From positions 62,001 through 126,000 of the forward strand of contig NZ_KQ947994.1 of NCBI RefSeq assembly GCF_001513975.1: 64,000 nucleotides of DNA, written 5' to 3'. The notes beneath the pieces were generated by a model that was given only the letters and a program-made list of their open reading frames with translations, ran no database searches and was not told the DNA's origin. How positions within the stretch are numbered: position 1 is the first letter of the stretch; every line of letters starts with the position of its first letter. The translations under genes were made by a program, and so were the position numbers. The stretch is from Streptomyces curacoi (lineage in GTDB: Bacteria > Actinomycetota > Actinomycetes > Streptomycetales > Streptomycetaceae). This document shows positions 41,367 to 50,364 of the stretch, one piece after another.

Positions 41367-43051
41367 CCCACGACCACGACCTGGTGCTCCGCCCCACCGC
41401 CGCCCAGACGGAGGCCGCGCTGAACCCTCCCCCCGGCCGCACCGGCGGAGACCTGGTCGTGGAGACGCTGGCCGGGCTCGGCGCGACGACGGTCTTCGGG
41501 CTGCCCGGCCAGCACGCGCTTGGCATGTTCGACGCGCTGCGCCGCTCGGACCTCAGGTATGTGGGCCTGCGGGTGGAGAACAACGCCGGGTTCGCGGCGG
41601 ACGCCTACGGCCGTATCACCGGCGAGGCGGCCCCGCTGCTGCTGTCGACCGGGCCGGGGGCGCTGACGTCGCTGGCCGCACTCCAGGAGGCCGCGTCGGC
41701 CTCCGCCCCCGTGCTGGCGATCAGCAGTCAGATCCCGACGGCGGGACTGGGCGGCGCAAGGCACGGATACCTGCACGAACTCCCCGACCAGGCGGCCTCG
41801 TTCCGGGGCGTGGTGAAGTCCGTCCACACCGTACGCACCCAGTCCCAGATCCCCTCGGCGATCGAGGCGGCCTGGAAGTCGGCGCTGACTGCCCCGCACG
41901 GCCCGGTGTGGGTGGAGATCCCGCAGGATGTGCTGCTCGCCGAGACCCTCATCCCGGTCGTGACGGGCGGCGACGCCTTCCCCGACGAGCTGCCGCCGCG
42001 CCCCGAACTGACCGCCGTGGCGGCCGACCTGCTGTCGAAGGCGGCCCGTCCGGCAATCATCGCGGGCGGGGGAGTGGTACGGGCGGACGCGTCGGGCAAG
42101 CTGAAGCAGCTGGCGGAGAGGCTCCAGGCGCCGGTCGTCACGACCCCCGGCGGCAAGGGCGCGTTCCCCTGGAAGCACCCCCTGTCACTCCAGTCCTGGC
42201 TGGAGGACCGTCACACCACGGACTTCCTGGAGGACGCGGACGTCCTGCTGGTGGTCGGCTCGGGCCTCGGCGAACTCTCCTCGAACTACCACACGTTCAA
42301 GCCCCGCGGCCGGGTCATCCAGATCGAGGCCGACCTCGGCAAGCTGGAGTCCAACCACCCGGCGCTCGGCATCCACGCGGATGCGCGGCCGGCGTTGCAG
42401 GCGCTGTTGGAGACCGTGCGCAAGCGGGAGGACGCGCAGGCGTCAGAACGCGTCCGTGCGCTGCTCGCGAAGGTCGCCGAACGCATCGCCGCCCAGGAAC
42501 TCACCCTGGAACAGCAGGTTCTGGCATCGGTCCGCAGGGCGCTCCCCGCCGACTCCCCGTCCTTCTGGGACATGACCATCCTGGCCTACTGGGCCTGGTC
42601 GGCCTTCGACGCCAAGGGCCCCAACCACATGCACTCAGCCCAGGGCGCCGGCGGCCTCGGCTACGCCTTCCCGGCGGCGCTGGGCGCGGCGGTCGCGGAT
42701 CCGACCCGTCCGGTCCTGGCGGTCTCCGGCGACGGCGGGGCGCTGTACTCGATCGCCGAGCTGGCCACGGCCCGGCAGCACGACCTGAACGTCACCTGGC
42801 TGATCGTCGACGACGGCGGTTACGGCATCCTGCGCGAGTACATGACGGACGCGTTCGGGGCGGCGACGGGGACGGAGCTGACACGGCCGGACTATGTGGC
42901 GCTCGCGGAGTCGTTCGGGGTTCCGGGCGTGCGTACGACGCCTCAGGCGCTGGAGGCGGACCTGGCGAAGGCGCTGACGTCATCAGGTCCGTCGGTGGTC
43001 GTACTCCCGGCCGTGCTGCGGATGTTCGCGCCGACGCACCTCACGGTGTGA
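41363..43051 (+). CDS. thiamine-pyrophosphate-dependent decarboxylase (acetolactate-synthase-like)
   Basis: 562 residues with the three-domain TPP fold. The N-terminal Pyr domain has VFGLPGQHALGMFDAL and the active-site Glu region LRVENNAGFAADAYGR. The central domain begins near residue 200. In the C-terminal PP domain the Mg/TPP motif starts GDGGALYSIAELATA and ends at VDDGGYG. It is usually annotated acetolactate synthase, but there is no regulatory subunit. Coupling to a ureohydrolase suggests an AruI-like 5-guanidino-2-oxopentanoate (2-ketoarginine) decarboxylase, giving 4-guanidinobutyraldehyde. That specificity is inference from context. Confidence 0.85.
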   Translation: MTHDHDLVLRPTAAQTEAALNPPPGRTGGDLVVETLAGLGATTVFGLPGQHALGMFDALRRSDLRYVGLRVENNAGFAADAYGRITGEAAPLLLSTGPGALTSLAALQEAASASAPVLAISSQIPTAGLGGARHGYLHELPDQAASFRGVVKSVHTVRTQSQIPSAIEAAWKSALTAPHGPVWVEIPQDVLLAETLIPVVTGGDAFPDELPPRPELTAVAADLLSKAARPAIIAGGGVVRADASGKLKQLAERLQAPVVTTPGGKGAFPWKHPLSLQSWLEDRHTTDFLEDADVLLVVGSGLGELSSNYHTFKPRGRVIQIEADLGKLESNHPALGIHADARPALQALLETVRKREDAQASERVRALLAKVAERIAAQELTLEQQVLASVRRALPADSPSFWDMTILAYWAWSAFDAKGPNHMHSAQGAGGLGYAFPAALGAAVADPTRPVLAVSGDGGALYSIAELATARQHDLNVTWLIVDDGGYGILREYMTDAFGAATGTELTRPDYVALAESFGVPGVRTTPQALEADLAKALTSSGPSVVVLPAVLRMFAPTHLTV

Positions 43052-43370
43052 TGCCTCAGCGGCCTGGCAGCGCTTCGTCACGTCGGGCGAGCTCCCCTTG
43101 TGGTCGGCATTCCCCGTTGGTCGGCTTCGACTTGACGGCACAGCAGGACGAGGTGTCCGCGTCGGGCCCCCGTTGACCCCGCGCGTGATCACGGCACCGG
43201 TCGGCGGCGACTGAACCGGCCGACCGGCGACCGTGCGCGGGTGATTGATCGTGCTCGAAACTTCCCTCTATCGAGCACGTATTGACATGCACCGTCAAAG
43301 CCCGTCAGAGTCATGCACCGACAGTGCCCCGGCAGTGATGCAAGCCACCCCACCGAGGAGTGTTGCCGTC
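43052..43370 (+). promoter_or_regulatory. promoter region of the GH109-type gene
   Basis: 319 bp without a gene. Present are a 9-bp hairpin (43250-43258 with 43271-43279) whose loop region holds GAAACTTCC; a TTGACA (43282-43287) with CAGAGT 18 bp later (43306-43311), a plausible housekeeping promoter; and a direct repeat of CATGCACCG (from 43286 and from 43312). A GAGGAG ribosome site precedes ATG 43371. Confidence 0.55.
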
Positions 43371-44795
43371 ATGTCCGAAACACCCGCTGTCTCACGCCGA
43401 CTGCTCCTCGGCGGAGCCGTCGCCACCAGCGCCCTCGCGGTCGGCATGACCGCCGCGGCCCCGGCCGCGTCCGCCACGACCGAACAGGTGCCCCGCCGCC
43501 GTCCCGGACAGAAGTCGATGATCGGCGTGCCGTTCGAGATCCACAGAACCGTCCGCGTCGGTGTCATCGGCCTGGGCAACCGTGGCTCAGGCATGATCAC
43601 CGGCTGGGCGGCGGTACCCGGCTGCACCGTGACCGCCGTCTGCGACATCCGCGCCGACCGCGCGCGACGCGCCGCCGACCGGCTGGCCGCCAAGGGCGAG
43701 CCCCGCCCCGCCGAATACGGCGGATCAGCCGACTCCTACGCCCGCATGCTCCAGCGCGACGACATCGATCTGGTCTACGTCGCCACACCGTGGGAGTTCC
43801 ACTACGAGCACGGCAGGGCCGCGCTGCAAAGCGGCAGACACGCCGTGGTGGAACTCCCCGTCGCGACCGAACTGCGCCAGCTGTGGGACCTGGTGGACAC
43901 CTCCGAGCGCACCCGCAGGCACCTGTTCCTCGCCGAGAACTGCTCTTACGGCCGCAACGAACTGGCCATGCTGAGGATGGCGCACGCCGGCCTGTTCGGC
44001 GACATCACCAACGGCCATGGCGGCTACCTCCACGACCTGCGTGAACTCCTCTTCTCCGACACCTACTACACCGACTCCTGGCGGCGGCTGTGGCACACCC
44101 GCAGCACCGCGTCCCTCTACCCCATGCACGGACTCGCCCCGATCGCGGCAGCCATGGACATCAACCGCGGCGACCGGATGGCCACCCTGCGCGCCACCGC
44201 GACCGCCCCGAAGGGACTCGCCGACTACCGCAAGCGCTTCGTCCCCCGCGACCACCCGTCCTGGAAAGAGACATACATCAACGGTGACCTGGTCACCTGC
44301 CTCATCGAGACGGAGCAGGGCAGGATCATCCGAGCCGAGCACGACGTGAGCTCACCCCGGCCGTACAGCAGGATCAACACCCTCGCCGGCAGCCGCGGGA
44401 TCGTCGAGGACTACGCCGGGCCCGCCCCGACCGGCGCACGCGTCTACCTCGAACCGGACCACGCCGGCCACACCTGGCGCGACTTCGCCGACTACCGCAA
44501 GGAATTCGACCACTGGCTGTGGCGGAAGGTCGGCGACGACGCCGCGAACAACGGCGGCCACGGCGGCATGGACTACGTCCTGCAATGGCGCACGATCCAG
44601 CTGATGCGCGCCGGGCTGGTGCCCGACATCGACGTATACGACTCGGCCGCCTGGTGCGCGGCCATCCCGCTCAGCGCCGCGTCCCTGGCGAACCAGGGGC
44701 GCCCGGTCGACATCCCGGACTTCACTCGCGGCTCCTGGGCCGGCAAACGGCCCGGACTCGACTCCACCCCCACGGACATGCCACCCACCGGATGA
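43371..44795 (+). CDS. Tat-signal Gfo/Idh/MocA oxidoreductase of the GH109 type
   Basis: 474 residues. The signal has twin Arg (SRRLLLGGAVATSALAVGM) and a cut near ASA. The NAD-binding Rossmann motif VGVIGLGNRGSGM is near residue 65, and the catalytic region includes ATPWEFHYEHGRAAL and HGGYLHDLRELLFS. The C-terminal end has GGHGGMDYVLQWRTIQLMRAG-like text (residues about 395-415), a hallmark of GH109. GH109 enzymes use tightly bound NAD to hydrolyse alpha-N-acetylgalactosaminides, so this is probably an exported glycosidase. The GTGGTEL/H block varies, so the exact sugar is uncertain. Confidence 0.82.
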   Translation: MSETPAVSRRLLLGGAVATSALAVGMTAAAPAASATTEQVPRRRPGQKSMIGVPFEIHRTVRVGVIGLGNRGSGMITGWAAVPGCTVTAVCDIRADRARRAADRLAAKGEPRPAEYGGSADSYARMLQRDDIDLVYVATPWEFHYEHGRAALQSGRHAVVELPVATELRQLWDLVDTSERTRRHLFLAENCSYGRNELAMLRMAHAGLFGDITNGHGGYLHDLRELLFSDTYYTDSWRRLWHTRSTASLYPMHGLAPIAAAMDINRGDRMATLRATATAPKGLADYRKRFVPRDHPSWKETYINGDLVTCLIETEQGRIIRAEHDVSSPRPYSRINTLAGSRGIVEDYAGPAPTGARVYLEPDHAGHTWRDFADYRKEFDHWLWRKVGDDAANNGGHGGMDYVLQWRTIQLMRAGLVPDIDVYDSAAWCAAIPLSAASLANQGRPVDIPDFTRGSWAGKRPGLDSTPTDMPPTG

Positions 44796-44925
44796 CCTGG
44801 ACCGCGCAGCGACCCGCTCTTCCATCAAGTCCTCGACGCCCTCCAGCCGACCCGAGCGGGGCCCGGTGCGTGCAGCCGCGCGGCGGAGGAGGGCGTCGAC
44901 GCGATGGGGGTCCGAACGACGGGGC

Positions 44926-45171
44926 CTAGCCGCGCGTGTCGTCGCTGTCGTCGCCGTGGTCGCGGTTGTAGCAGGCGTCGTCCAAGGCGGCGCCGGTCCA
45001 CGGTGTGACCACTGGGACGAGCCCGAGTGCCTGCCTGCAGAGGTTGGCGGTGGAGAAGTCCCGGTAGCCGGCGATGACGATGCGGCCCCGGTTGCCGTCG
45101 TCGGCGTGGGCGGGGGTGGCGAGTACGAGGGCTGCCATGGTGAACGCGGCGAGCGCGCTGATCTTCTTCAT
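44926..45171 (-). CDS. small secreted protein with one Cys pair
   Basis: 81 residues. The signal peptide MKKISALAAFTMAALVLATPAHA is cut at about residue 23. The mature part is about 58 residues with two cysteines (NLCRQALG and DACYNRDHG) and an Asp-rich C-terminus. No known family; no chaplin or SapB-like motif. A good ATG and a typical signal make it a real gene. Confidence 0.65.
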   Translation of the reverse strand: MKKISALAAFTMAALVLATPAHADDGNRGRIVIAGYRDFSTANLCRQALGLVPVVTPWTGAALDDACYNRDHGDDSDDTRG

Positions 45172-45292
45172 AGCCCGGTCAACGGCATCGGATCGGCGCA
45201 GGTCACTCCGCTGCACAGGTGGTGACCGCGCGTGCCAGGGGCCCGACGAGGCCCCCGGCACGCGCCCACGGCGACTGGACAGGCCCGGTCGC

Positions 45293-46099
45293 CTACCAGA
45301 TCGCCTCGACCCACTCCGGGTGGTCGATGAACGGGTTGCGGTTGCCCTGGTAGTTGTCGTAGATGACCTCGTTGCGGCGCTCCTCGAAGGCGTCCGGCGG
45401 GTCCTCGTCGTTCCAGGCCTTCAGGACCGAGAGGCGGCCGTGGAAGCGGGTGCCGCCGTTGCTGACCGAGTCGTTGGGCTCCAGGTCGACCCAGCTGTCG
45501 TCGCCCTCGTAACGGACGGCCATGTAGAGGATCATGCGGGCCACGTCGCCCTTGACGGCGTCGCGCGGCTCGAAGGAGTTGGAGTCGACGAGGCTGCCGC
45601 CGCTGTTGGTGAAGCTGCTGCCGCCGTTGTCGAAGTCCAGGTTGCCGCGGATGGCGTTGACCTGGACGTCCTCGGGGCGCAGGTGGTGCAGGTCGGTGCC
45701 CGGGCCGGTGGAGGTGCCGAACTCGCCATGGGACTGGGCCCACACGTGCTCGCGGTTCCAGTTGCCGGTGTTGCCGCCGTTGAGGGACTTGCTGCGGGAG
45801 ATGCCCGAGTACAGCAGCTTCACGTTGTTGCTGTTGTTCGGGTCCTGGTCGGTGACCTTCAGGGCGTTCCAGACGGCGGAGTACGAGATCGCCGTCTGGT
45901 CGCTGATGATCGTGTGCAGCGAGTCCTTCAGCGCCGTGCCGGTCTTGCCGATCGCATCGGCGTAGTACGTGTCGTCGTACGCCGTCGTCGTCGCAGCGGC
46001 CGGGGCCGCGGTGAGCGCGGGGGTGGTGACGCCGATGAGGACGGCGGCGGTCGTCAGTGCCACTGACTTCCAGCTGCTGCGTATGCGTGTCGCCAGCAT
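45293..46099 (-). CDS. secreted endonuclease I (EndA/NucM family)
   Basis: 268 residues with an N-terminal signal (SWKSVALTTAAVLIGVTTPALTAAPAAA, cut near residue 36; shown only as location). The catalytic beta-beta-alpha-metal region is NREHVWAQSHGEFG, followed by GTDLHHLRPEDVQVNAIRGN and NLDFDNGG. It is an extracellular DNA/RNA nuclease for nutrient release or developmental DNA breakdown. The length is standard. Confidence 0.9.
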   Translation of the reverse strand: MLATRIRSSWKSVALTTAAVLIGVTTPALTAAPAAATTTAYDDTYYADAIGKTGTALKDSLHTIISDQTAISYSAVWNALKVTDQDPNNSNNVKLLYSGISRSKSLNGGNTGNWNREHVWAQSHGEFGTSTGPGTDLHHLRPEDVQVNAIRGNLDFDNGGSSFTNSGGSLVDSNSFEPRDAVKGDVARMILYMAVRYEGDDSWVDLEPNDSVSNGGTRFHGRLSVLKAWNDEDPPDAFEERRNEVIYDNYQGNRNPFIDHPEWVEAIW

Positions 46100-46240
46100 G
46101 TGGGGTGTCCCATCTACGCGGGTTGAATGGAGGCGGCAAACGGGAGAGTGGCATGGACATGCGGCAATGTCGATGGCTTGAATGTGTCGATCAGGTGACG
46201 TGAAGCGGCAAATCGGGGCTTGTCCATGCGAGTTGACATG

Positions 46241-46278
46241 CCGCGAAGGCCCCGACTCGACAGTCGGGGCCTTCGCGG
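46241..46278 (-). terminator. strong terminator of the GT39 gene
   Basis: A perfect 17-bp stem (46241-46257 with 46262-46278, loop CGAC) lies 18 bp after the GT39 stop. It is the longest perfect hairpin noticed in the window. Confidence 0.88.
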
Positions 46279-46296
46279 TGCCGGGACCTGGCCGGT

Positions 46297-48519
46297 TCAG
46301 CTCACGTCGGACGGATCCAGGCGGTAGACGGTGGACGTCGTGGACTGGGAGTCGGTGGAGCTGGCGGAGTCTGAGGACTTGGAGGAGCTGGAGGACTGCG
46401 AGGTGCCGCTGTAATCGCTCTCCTTCACCGCCGTCCCGTGCTCCTGCACCCACGCCGTGACCTCGGAGCTGACGCTGCTGCCGCCGCCGGGACCGCCGCC
46501 CATGCCGCCGCCACCGAGTTGGACGTAGTGCAGCTCGCCCTTCTTCACCAGCTCCTTGAGCCTGGCCGGCGTCATCGCCTTGTCGGAGCCGGACCAGCCC
46601 CACATGGAGATGACGGGCTCGCCGCTGCTCAGGATCAGCTGCGCGGCACTCTGTGAACTGGCCACGGCCAGCAGCCACTTGGCGCCATCCTGGTGCTTCT
46701 TCAGGTAGGCGATGAGCTCGCTGCTCGCGCCGCCGCCCACGCCGCCCATGCCGCCGGGGCGGCTGCTGGTGCCGTTGCCGGCGGCTGTTCCGCCGGGGGC
46801 CGTGCCGCTGTTGCCGGTGCCGGTGCCGGTGCCGGTGTTGCCCGTGCCGTTCGGAGGCGTACCGCCCAACTCGCCGTTGCCGTCGGGAGCCTGCCCGCTC
46901 TGGCCGTCCTGCTGGGGGGTGCCGCCCGGCATCTGACCGCCGAAGCCACCCCGGCTCGCGCCGCCCCCACCGGGACCACCACCGAAGCCGCTCCCCGTAG
47001 AAGGCCCGGCCGTCGGATTCGTACCGCCCATGCCACCACCGCCCGAACCGGACGGCACCGACCAGGCGTACGCCGCCGGACCCGCCACCGCCGCGACGAT
47101 CGCCGCCGTCACGGAAGCCGCCAGCAGCCGCAGCCGGTTCCCGGACGCGGACCGGAAGAGGAGCAGCCCCACGATCGCCAGCGCCATGACGACGGCGATC
47201 GCCGGCCACAGCCGGGTGTTCCAGCCGGAGGCCCGCCGCAGCAGTACGACCGCCCACACGGCCGTGACGGCCAGCCCGGCCGGCAACACCCACGCCCACC
47301 GCTTGTCGGCGCGGAGGGCACGCAGCAGCATCACGCCGCCGCCTCCGCACAGGGCCGCGATGCCGGGAGCGAGCGCGGTCGTGTAGTACGGGTGCATGGT
47401 GCCCTCGGCCAGGGCGAAGGTCAGGTAGTGCAGCGCGGTCCAGCCGCCCCACAGCAGCAGCGCGGCGCGGGTGAGGTCGGTGCGCGGGGCGCGCCCGCAG
47501 AGCACGAGGCCGCCGATGCACGCGATCGCGGCGAAGGGGATCAGCCAGGAGATCTGGCCACCGAGGATGTCGTTGAACAGACGCCCGATCCCGGCGGTCC
47601 CGGAGAAGCCGCCGCCCGCGCCACCGCCGCCTCCGCCGTTGCCCTCGCCGCCGAGGATCCGGCCCAGGCCGTTGTAGCCCATGATCAGGTCCCAGGCCGT
47701 GCCGTCCGTGGAGCCGCCGATGTAAGGGCGCTCGTCGGCGGGCACGAGCGAGACGGCCGCCGCCCACCAGAAGCTGGAGACGGCGAGAGTAACGCCCGCG
47801 ACGAGCAGGTTGACGATCCGCTTCACGAGCTTCGGCTTGGCGGCGTACAGGTAGACCGCGAAGACGGCGGGCAGCGCGATGTAGCCCTGAAGCATCTTCG
47901 TGTTGAACGCGAGTCCGAAGCACACCGCGGAGCCCACCAGCGGCGGCAACTTGCCGTTGTGGACGGCCCGCAGGGCGAGCGCCGCGCCGCCGGCCATCAG
48001 GAACACCAGCAGTGTGTCCGGGTTGTTCTCACGGTTGATGGCGACCGTGATCGGGGTCAGCGCCAGCACCAGCGCGGCGACCGCCGCCGCGCCGTGTCCC
48101 CACACCCGCTTCACCGAGGCGTGCACGATCCAGATCGTCGCCAGCGCGACCAGGATCATCGGCAGCATCATCTGCCAGGTGCCGTAGCCGAAGACCCGGC
48201 ACGACAGGCCCATGACCATCAGGGCCAACGGCGGCTTGTCGACGGTGAGGAAGTTCCCCGCGTCCAGCGAGCCGAAGAACCACGCCTTCCAGCTCTGCGT
48301 GCCGCTCAGTACGGCCGCGCTGTAGAAGCTGTTGAGGCTGGAGCCGGACAGGTTCCAGGAGTACAGCACCGCCGCCAGGACCAGGATCGCGATCAGTGCG
48401 GAGAGCGACCAGCGGGGCGCCTTGTCCGGGGATGCGGCGGGTGGGGCCGCGGGTGGGGTCTGCGGTGGCACATCGGGGGTCACGGTCGTGTGGGGATGGG
48501 GATCGGTGGCTGATGTCAC
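46297..48519 (-). CDS. GT39/ArnT-like membrane glycosyltransferase
   Basis: 740 residues. After a Pro-rich cytoplasmic N-terminus come about eleven membrane spans (residues 45-515). The first extracytoplasmic loop reads FFGSLDAGNFLTVDKPPLAL, where the catalytic acidic residue and substrate loop of GT39/ArnT enzymes lie. A Gly/Ser/Thr/Pro-rich linker (about 520-625) leads to a soluble C-terminal domain (SSELIAYLKKHQDGAKWLLA) and a Ser-rich tail. It likely transfers a polyprenyl-phosphate-linked sugar to an envelope acceptor. GTG 48519 is chosen; TTG 48600 would add 27 residues. Glycan and acceptor are unknown. Confidence 0.85.
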   Translation of the reverse strand: MTSATDPHPHTTVTPDVPPQTPPAAPPAASPDKAPRWSLSALIAILVLAAVLYSWNLSGSSLNSFYSAAVLSGTQSWKAWFFGSLDAGNFLTVDKPPLALMVMGLSCRVFGYGTWQMMLPMILVALATIWIVHASVKRVWGHGAAAVAALVLALTPITVAINRENNPDTLLVFLMAGGAALALRAVHNGKLPPLVGSAVCFGLAFNTKMLQGYIALPAVFAVYLYAAKPKLVKRIVNLLVAGVTLAVSSFWWAAAVSLVPADERPYIGGSTDGTAWDLIMGYNGLGRILGGEGNGGGGGGAGGGFSGTAGIGRLFNDILGGQISWLIPFAAIACIGGLVLCGRAPRTDLTRAALLLWGGWTALHYLTFALAEGTMHPYYTTALAPGIAALCGGGGVMLLRALRADKRWAWVLPAGLAVTAVWAVVLLRRASGWNTRLWPAIAVVMALAIVGLLLFRSASGNRLRLLAASVTAAIVAAVAGPAAYAWSVPSGSGGGGMGGTNPTAGPSTGSGFGGGPGGGGASRGGFGGQMPGGTPQQDGQSGQAPDGNGELGGTPPNGTGNTGTGTGTGNSGTAPGGTAAGNGTSSRPGGMGGVGGGASSELIAYLKKHQDGAKWLLAVASSQSAAQLILSSGEPVISMWGWSGSDKAMTPARLKELVKKGELHYVQLGGGGMGGGPGGGSSVSSEVTAWVQEHGTAVKESDYSGTSQSSSSSKSSDSASSTDSQSTTSTVYRLDPSDVS

Positions 48520-48609
48520 CCGGGCATCGTGTGCGGTGGGGGTGGGTGCGGGCTGTGCCGGACCTGGCGGTCGGCTGTGAAATCTCCAAGGAGTCCGCAA
48601 AGGACGTGC

Positions 48610-48700
48610 TCAGGTGGGGGCGCTGTCCTTGATGGCCGTGACGAGCCCTCGTACTCCTGGGGGCAGCCAAGTTGGCAGACAGGGAAACGAATTCGCGTCA
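48610..48700 (-). pseudogene. decayed DUF397 fragment
   Basis: The last codons read LVTAIKDSAPT-stop, like a DUF397 C-terminus. A short shift upstream gives EFVSLSANLAA, matching LLFSAANWSA of the intact copy at 49200-49415. At DNA level CTGCCAACTTGGCTGCC and CGGCCATCAA echo that copy. It has frameshifts and no N-terminal half. Confidence 0.5.
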
Positions 48701-48857
48701 TGCCCGGCAGTCACTGTGGGGAATCCTCGTTCGCTGTCAGTGCGATCAGTTACGGTCGGATTCGCACAAGCAGTGATCAACGGAGCCACCTGGTGCGCAC
48801 CGTTCAGGGGGAGGTTGACGGGGGTTGGGTTGCGTTCTGCTTCAATGTTGAAAACCA

Positions 48858-48964
48858 GTGTCCTGCATCCGCGCATTACAGACCTGATCTACTACAACAC
48901 TCCGAAATTGACGGCCGAAGAAGTGGTGGACAGGGCTCTCGCCTACCGCCCCATTGAGCTTTAG
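48858..48964 (+). pseudogene. fragment of an e9imm-like (bacteriocin-immunity-type) small protein
   Basis: About 35 codons read HPRITDLIYYNTPKLTAEEV and end DRALAYRPIEL. This matches the conserved C-terminal tail of Streptomyces small proteins annotated e9imm peptide (pattern DLIFxP..ELTxEEIVDRALAYRPIxL, from memory). No in-frame N-terminal domain is present; upstream text in another frame (WVAFCFNVENQCP) may be the shifted remainder. Confidence 0.5.
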
Positions 48965-49199
48965 GTTCGGCTTATCGAGGCTTGCGCGGGGGCGGACAAG
49001 AACGGTCGTGACTTGGGCGGGCCGGTGCGGGCTGCGCTCGACACGGCTCCGCCCGGCGGCTCCCCGGCTCCGAAGGACCGGTCAGCCGCGTGTACTCGCG
49101 CTCCCGCACCCGCCCTGGCCGCCCATCTCCTCCGGACACACTTCAGCACAGGTCGCGTGGTCGTGAAGGCCTGGATGCACAGTTGAGGTTGTCGCCTTC
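48965..49199. other. intergenic stretch without recognisable gene
   Basis: These 235 bp separate the e9imm-like fragment from the DUF397 gene. Weak open frames on both strands lack starts and family features. Confidence 0.4.
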
Positions 49200-49415
49200 T
49201 CAGGGCTGTGATTCTTTGATGGCCGAGACGAAGGCAGACCAGTTGGCAGCGGAGAAGAGCAGTGCCGGGCCGTGGGGGTACTTGGAGTCGCGGACGGGGA
49301 CGCCGGAGGGGTGGTTGTCGAGGACTTCGAGGCAGCTGCCGGCTTCGTTGCCGCTGTACGACGACTTGCGCCAGCCGCTGAGCATGGCGGAGTTCGAGAT
49401 GACGTACTCAGGCAT
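49200..49415 (-). CDS. DUF397 domain protein
   Basis: 71 residues covering the whole small domain: SGWRKSSYSGNEAGSCLEVL, then VPVRDSKYPHGPALLFSAAN and WSAFVSAIKESQP. DUF397 proteins are partners of the XRE/DUF5753 regulators encoded beside them and are proposed to act as toxin/antitoxin-like or developmental modulators (BldB/AbaA-type loci). Its ATG overlaps the original end of the XRE gene by 8 bp, the usual coupling. Confidence 0.9.
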   Translation of the reverse strand: MPEYVISNSAMLSGWRKSSYSGNEAGSCLEVLDNHPSGVPVRDSKYPHGPALLFSAANWSAFVSAIKESQP

Positions 49416-50208
49416 GGTGTCCGTAGTCCTTCGCTGTGGCCTTCAGTAGGGCAAGCGACTCGCGCAGCGGAAGTGCGTCGCTCAGTGCGAGATGGTAGGC
49501 GCCCTGCAACCGGTCGACGATGGCCGGGGTGTCGTGAATTTTGGCCACCTGAATGCCCTAGGAATAGGCCACTGGAGGCTGGTCCTCGAACCACATCAGG
49601 CTCAGCATGCCCTGCATGACGGGGTAGGCGCCCGTGCCGCGCGGCATCACGTGTACGCGGACACGACCGGTCTCGGCGAGATGCACGAGGTGCATGAGCT
49701 GTTCCGCCATGACGTCTTCGCCGCCCACCACGCGATGCAGCAGGCCCTCGTCGAGTAGCGCCCAGAACACCGGCGTCACCGGATCGTCGAGGATCTTCGC
49801 GCGTTCAAGGCGTGTGACGAGGCGCCTGTCACGTTCCTCGGCGCTCAGGGGAGGAAACGTCGTGCCCAGGACAGCTTGCGCATACCTCCTTGTCTGCAGG
49901 ACTCCAGGTACGAAGGTCACAGCGGACTCCCGGATCATCACCGCCTGTTGTTCGAGTAGCAGCGCCGCCTCGAAGTAGTCGGCGACCGCCGCATCCTCCT
50001 GCGGCAGAAAACTGCTCAGCACATCCCCCGTGCCCAAAGCCATGTCCAGCCGCCGAGCATCCTCCTTCGACGGCACCCGCCGCCCCGCCTCGATATGCGC
50101 GATGTGCGACCGCGTCATGATCGCCCGGTCCGCCAACTGCTGCTGCGTCAGCCCCGTCGTCTCGCGCTGCTGCTTGAGCCAGTCACCGTACGTGTTGCTC
50201 ATGGCCAA
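49408..50208 (-). pseudogene. XRE/DUF5753 regulator interrupted by an in-frame amber codon
   Basis: The full frame is 266 codons, with a TAG at 49558-49560. The first 216 residues carry the XRE HTH (GDWLKQQRETTGLTQQQLAD then RSHIAHIEAGRRVPS, residues 8-47) and most of the DUF5753 domain (FVPGVLQTRRYAQAVLG, VMPRGTGAYPVMQGMLSLMW). After VAYS the stop replaces a codon where family members usually have Glu or Gly, and the same frame resumes GIQVAKIHDTPAIVDRLQGA to HHA-stop, overlapping the DUF397 start. GAG to TAG is the simplest lesion. A truncated 216-residue protein could still be made and bind DNA. Confidence 0.8.
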
Positions 50209-50364
50209 CTCCCTTGCGACAAATGCCTGGTCACACGCAACCCTCTGGCGAGGCCAGCCCGGCTCGTCTCAGTCTGTGAGTAGATCGCTACACAAAGCGA
50301 GACCCCCGCGACCGCGCGACCGGTCCGGGGGCGTGGCCATCAACACCCAAGGAGAGCCGACGAC
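50209..50364. promoter_or_regulatory. divergent promoter region, XRE gene and small operon
   Basis: 156 bp separate the two start codons. An AAGGAGA site precedes ATG 50365. CAGTCTGTGAGTAGATCGCT (50271-50290) is A/T-richer and could hold promoter elements, but no repeat was clear. Confidence 0.4.
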
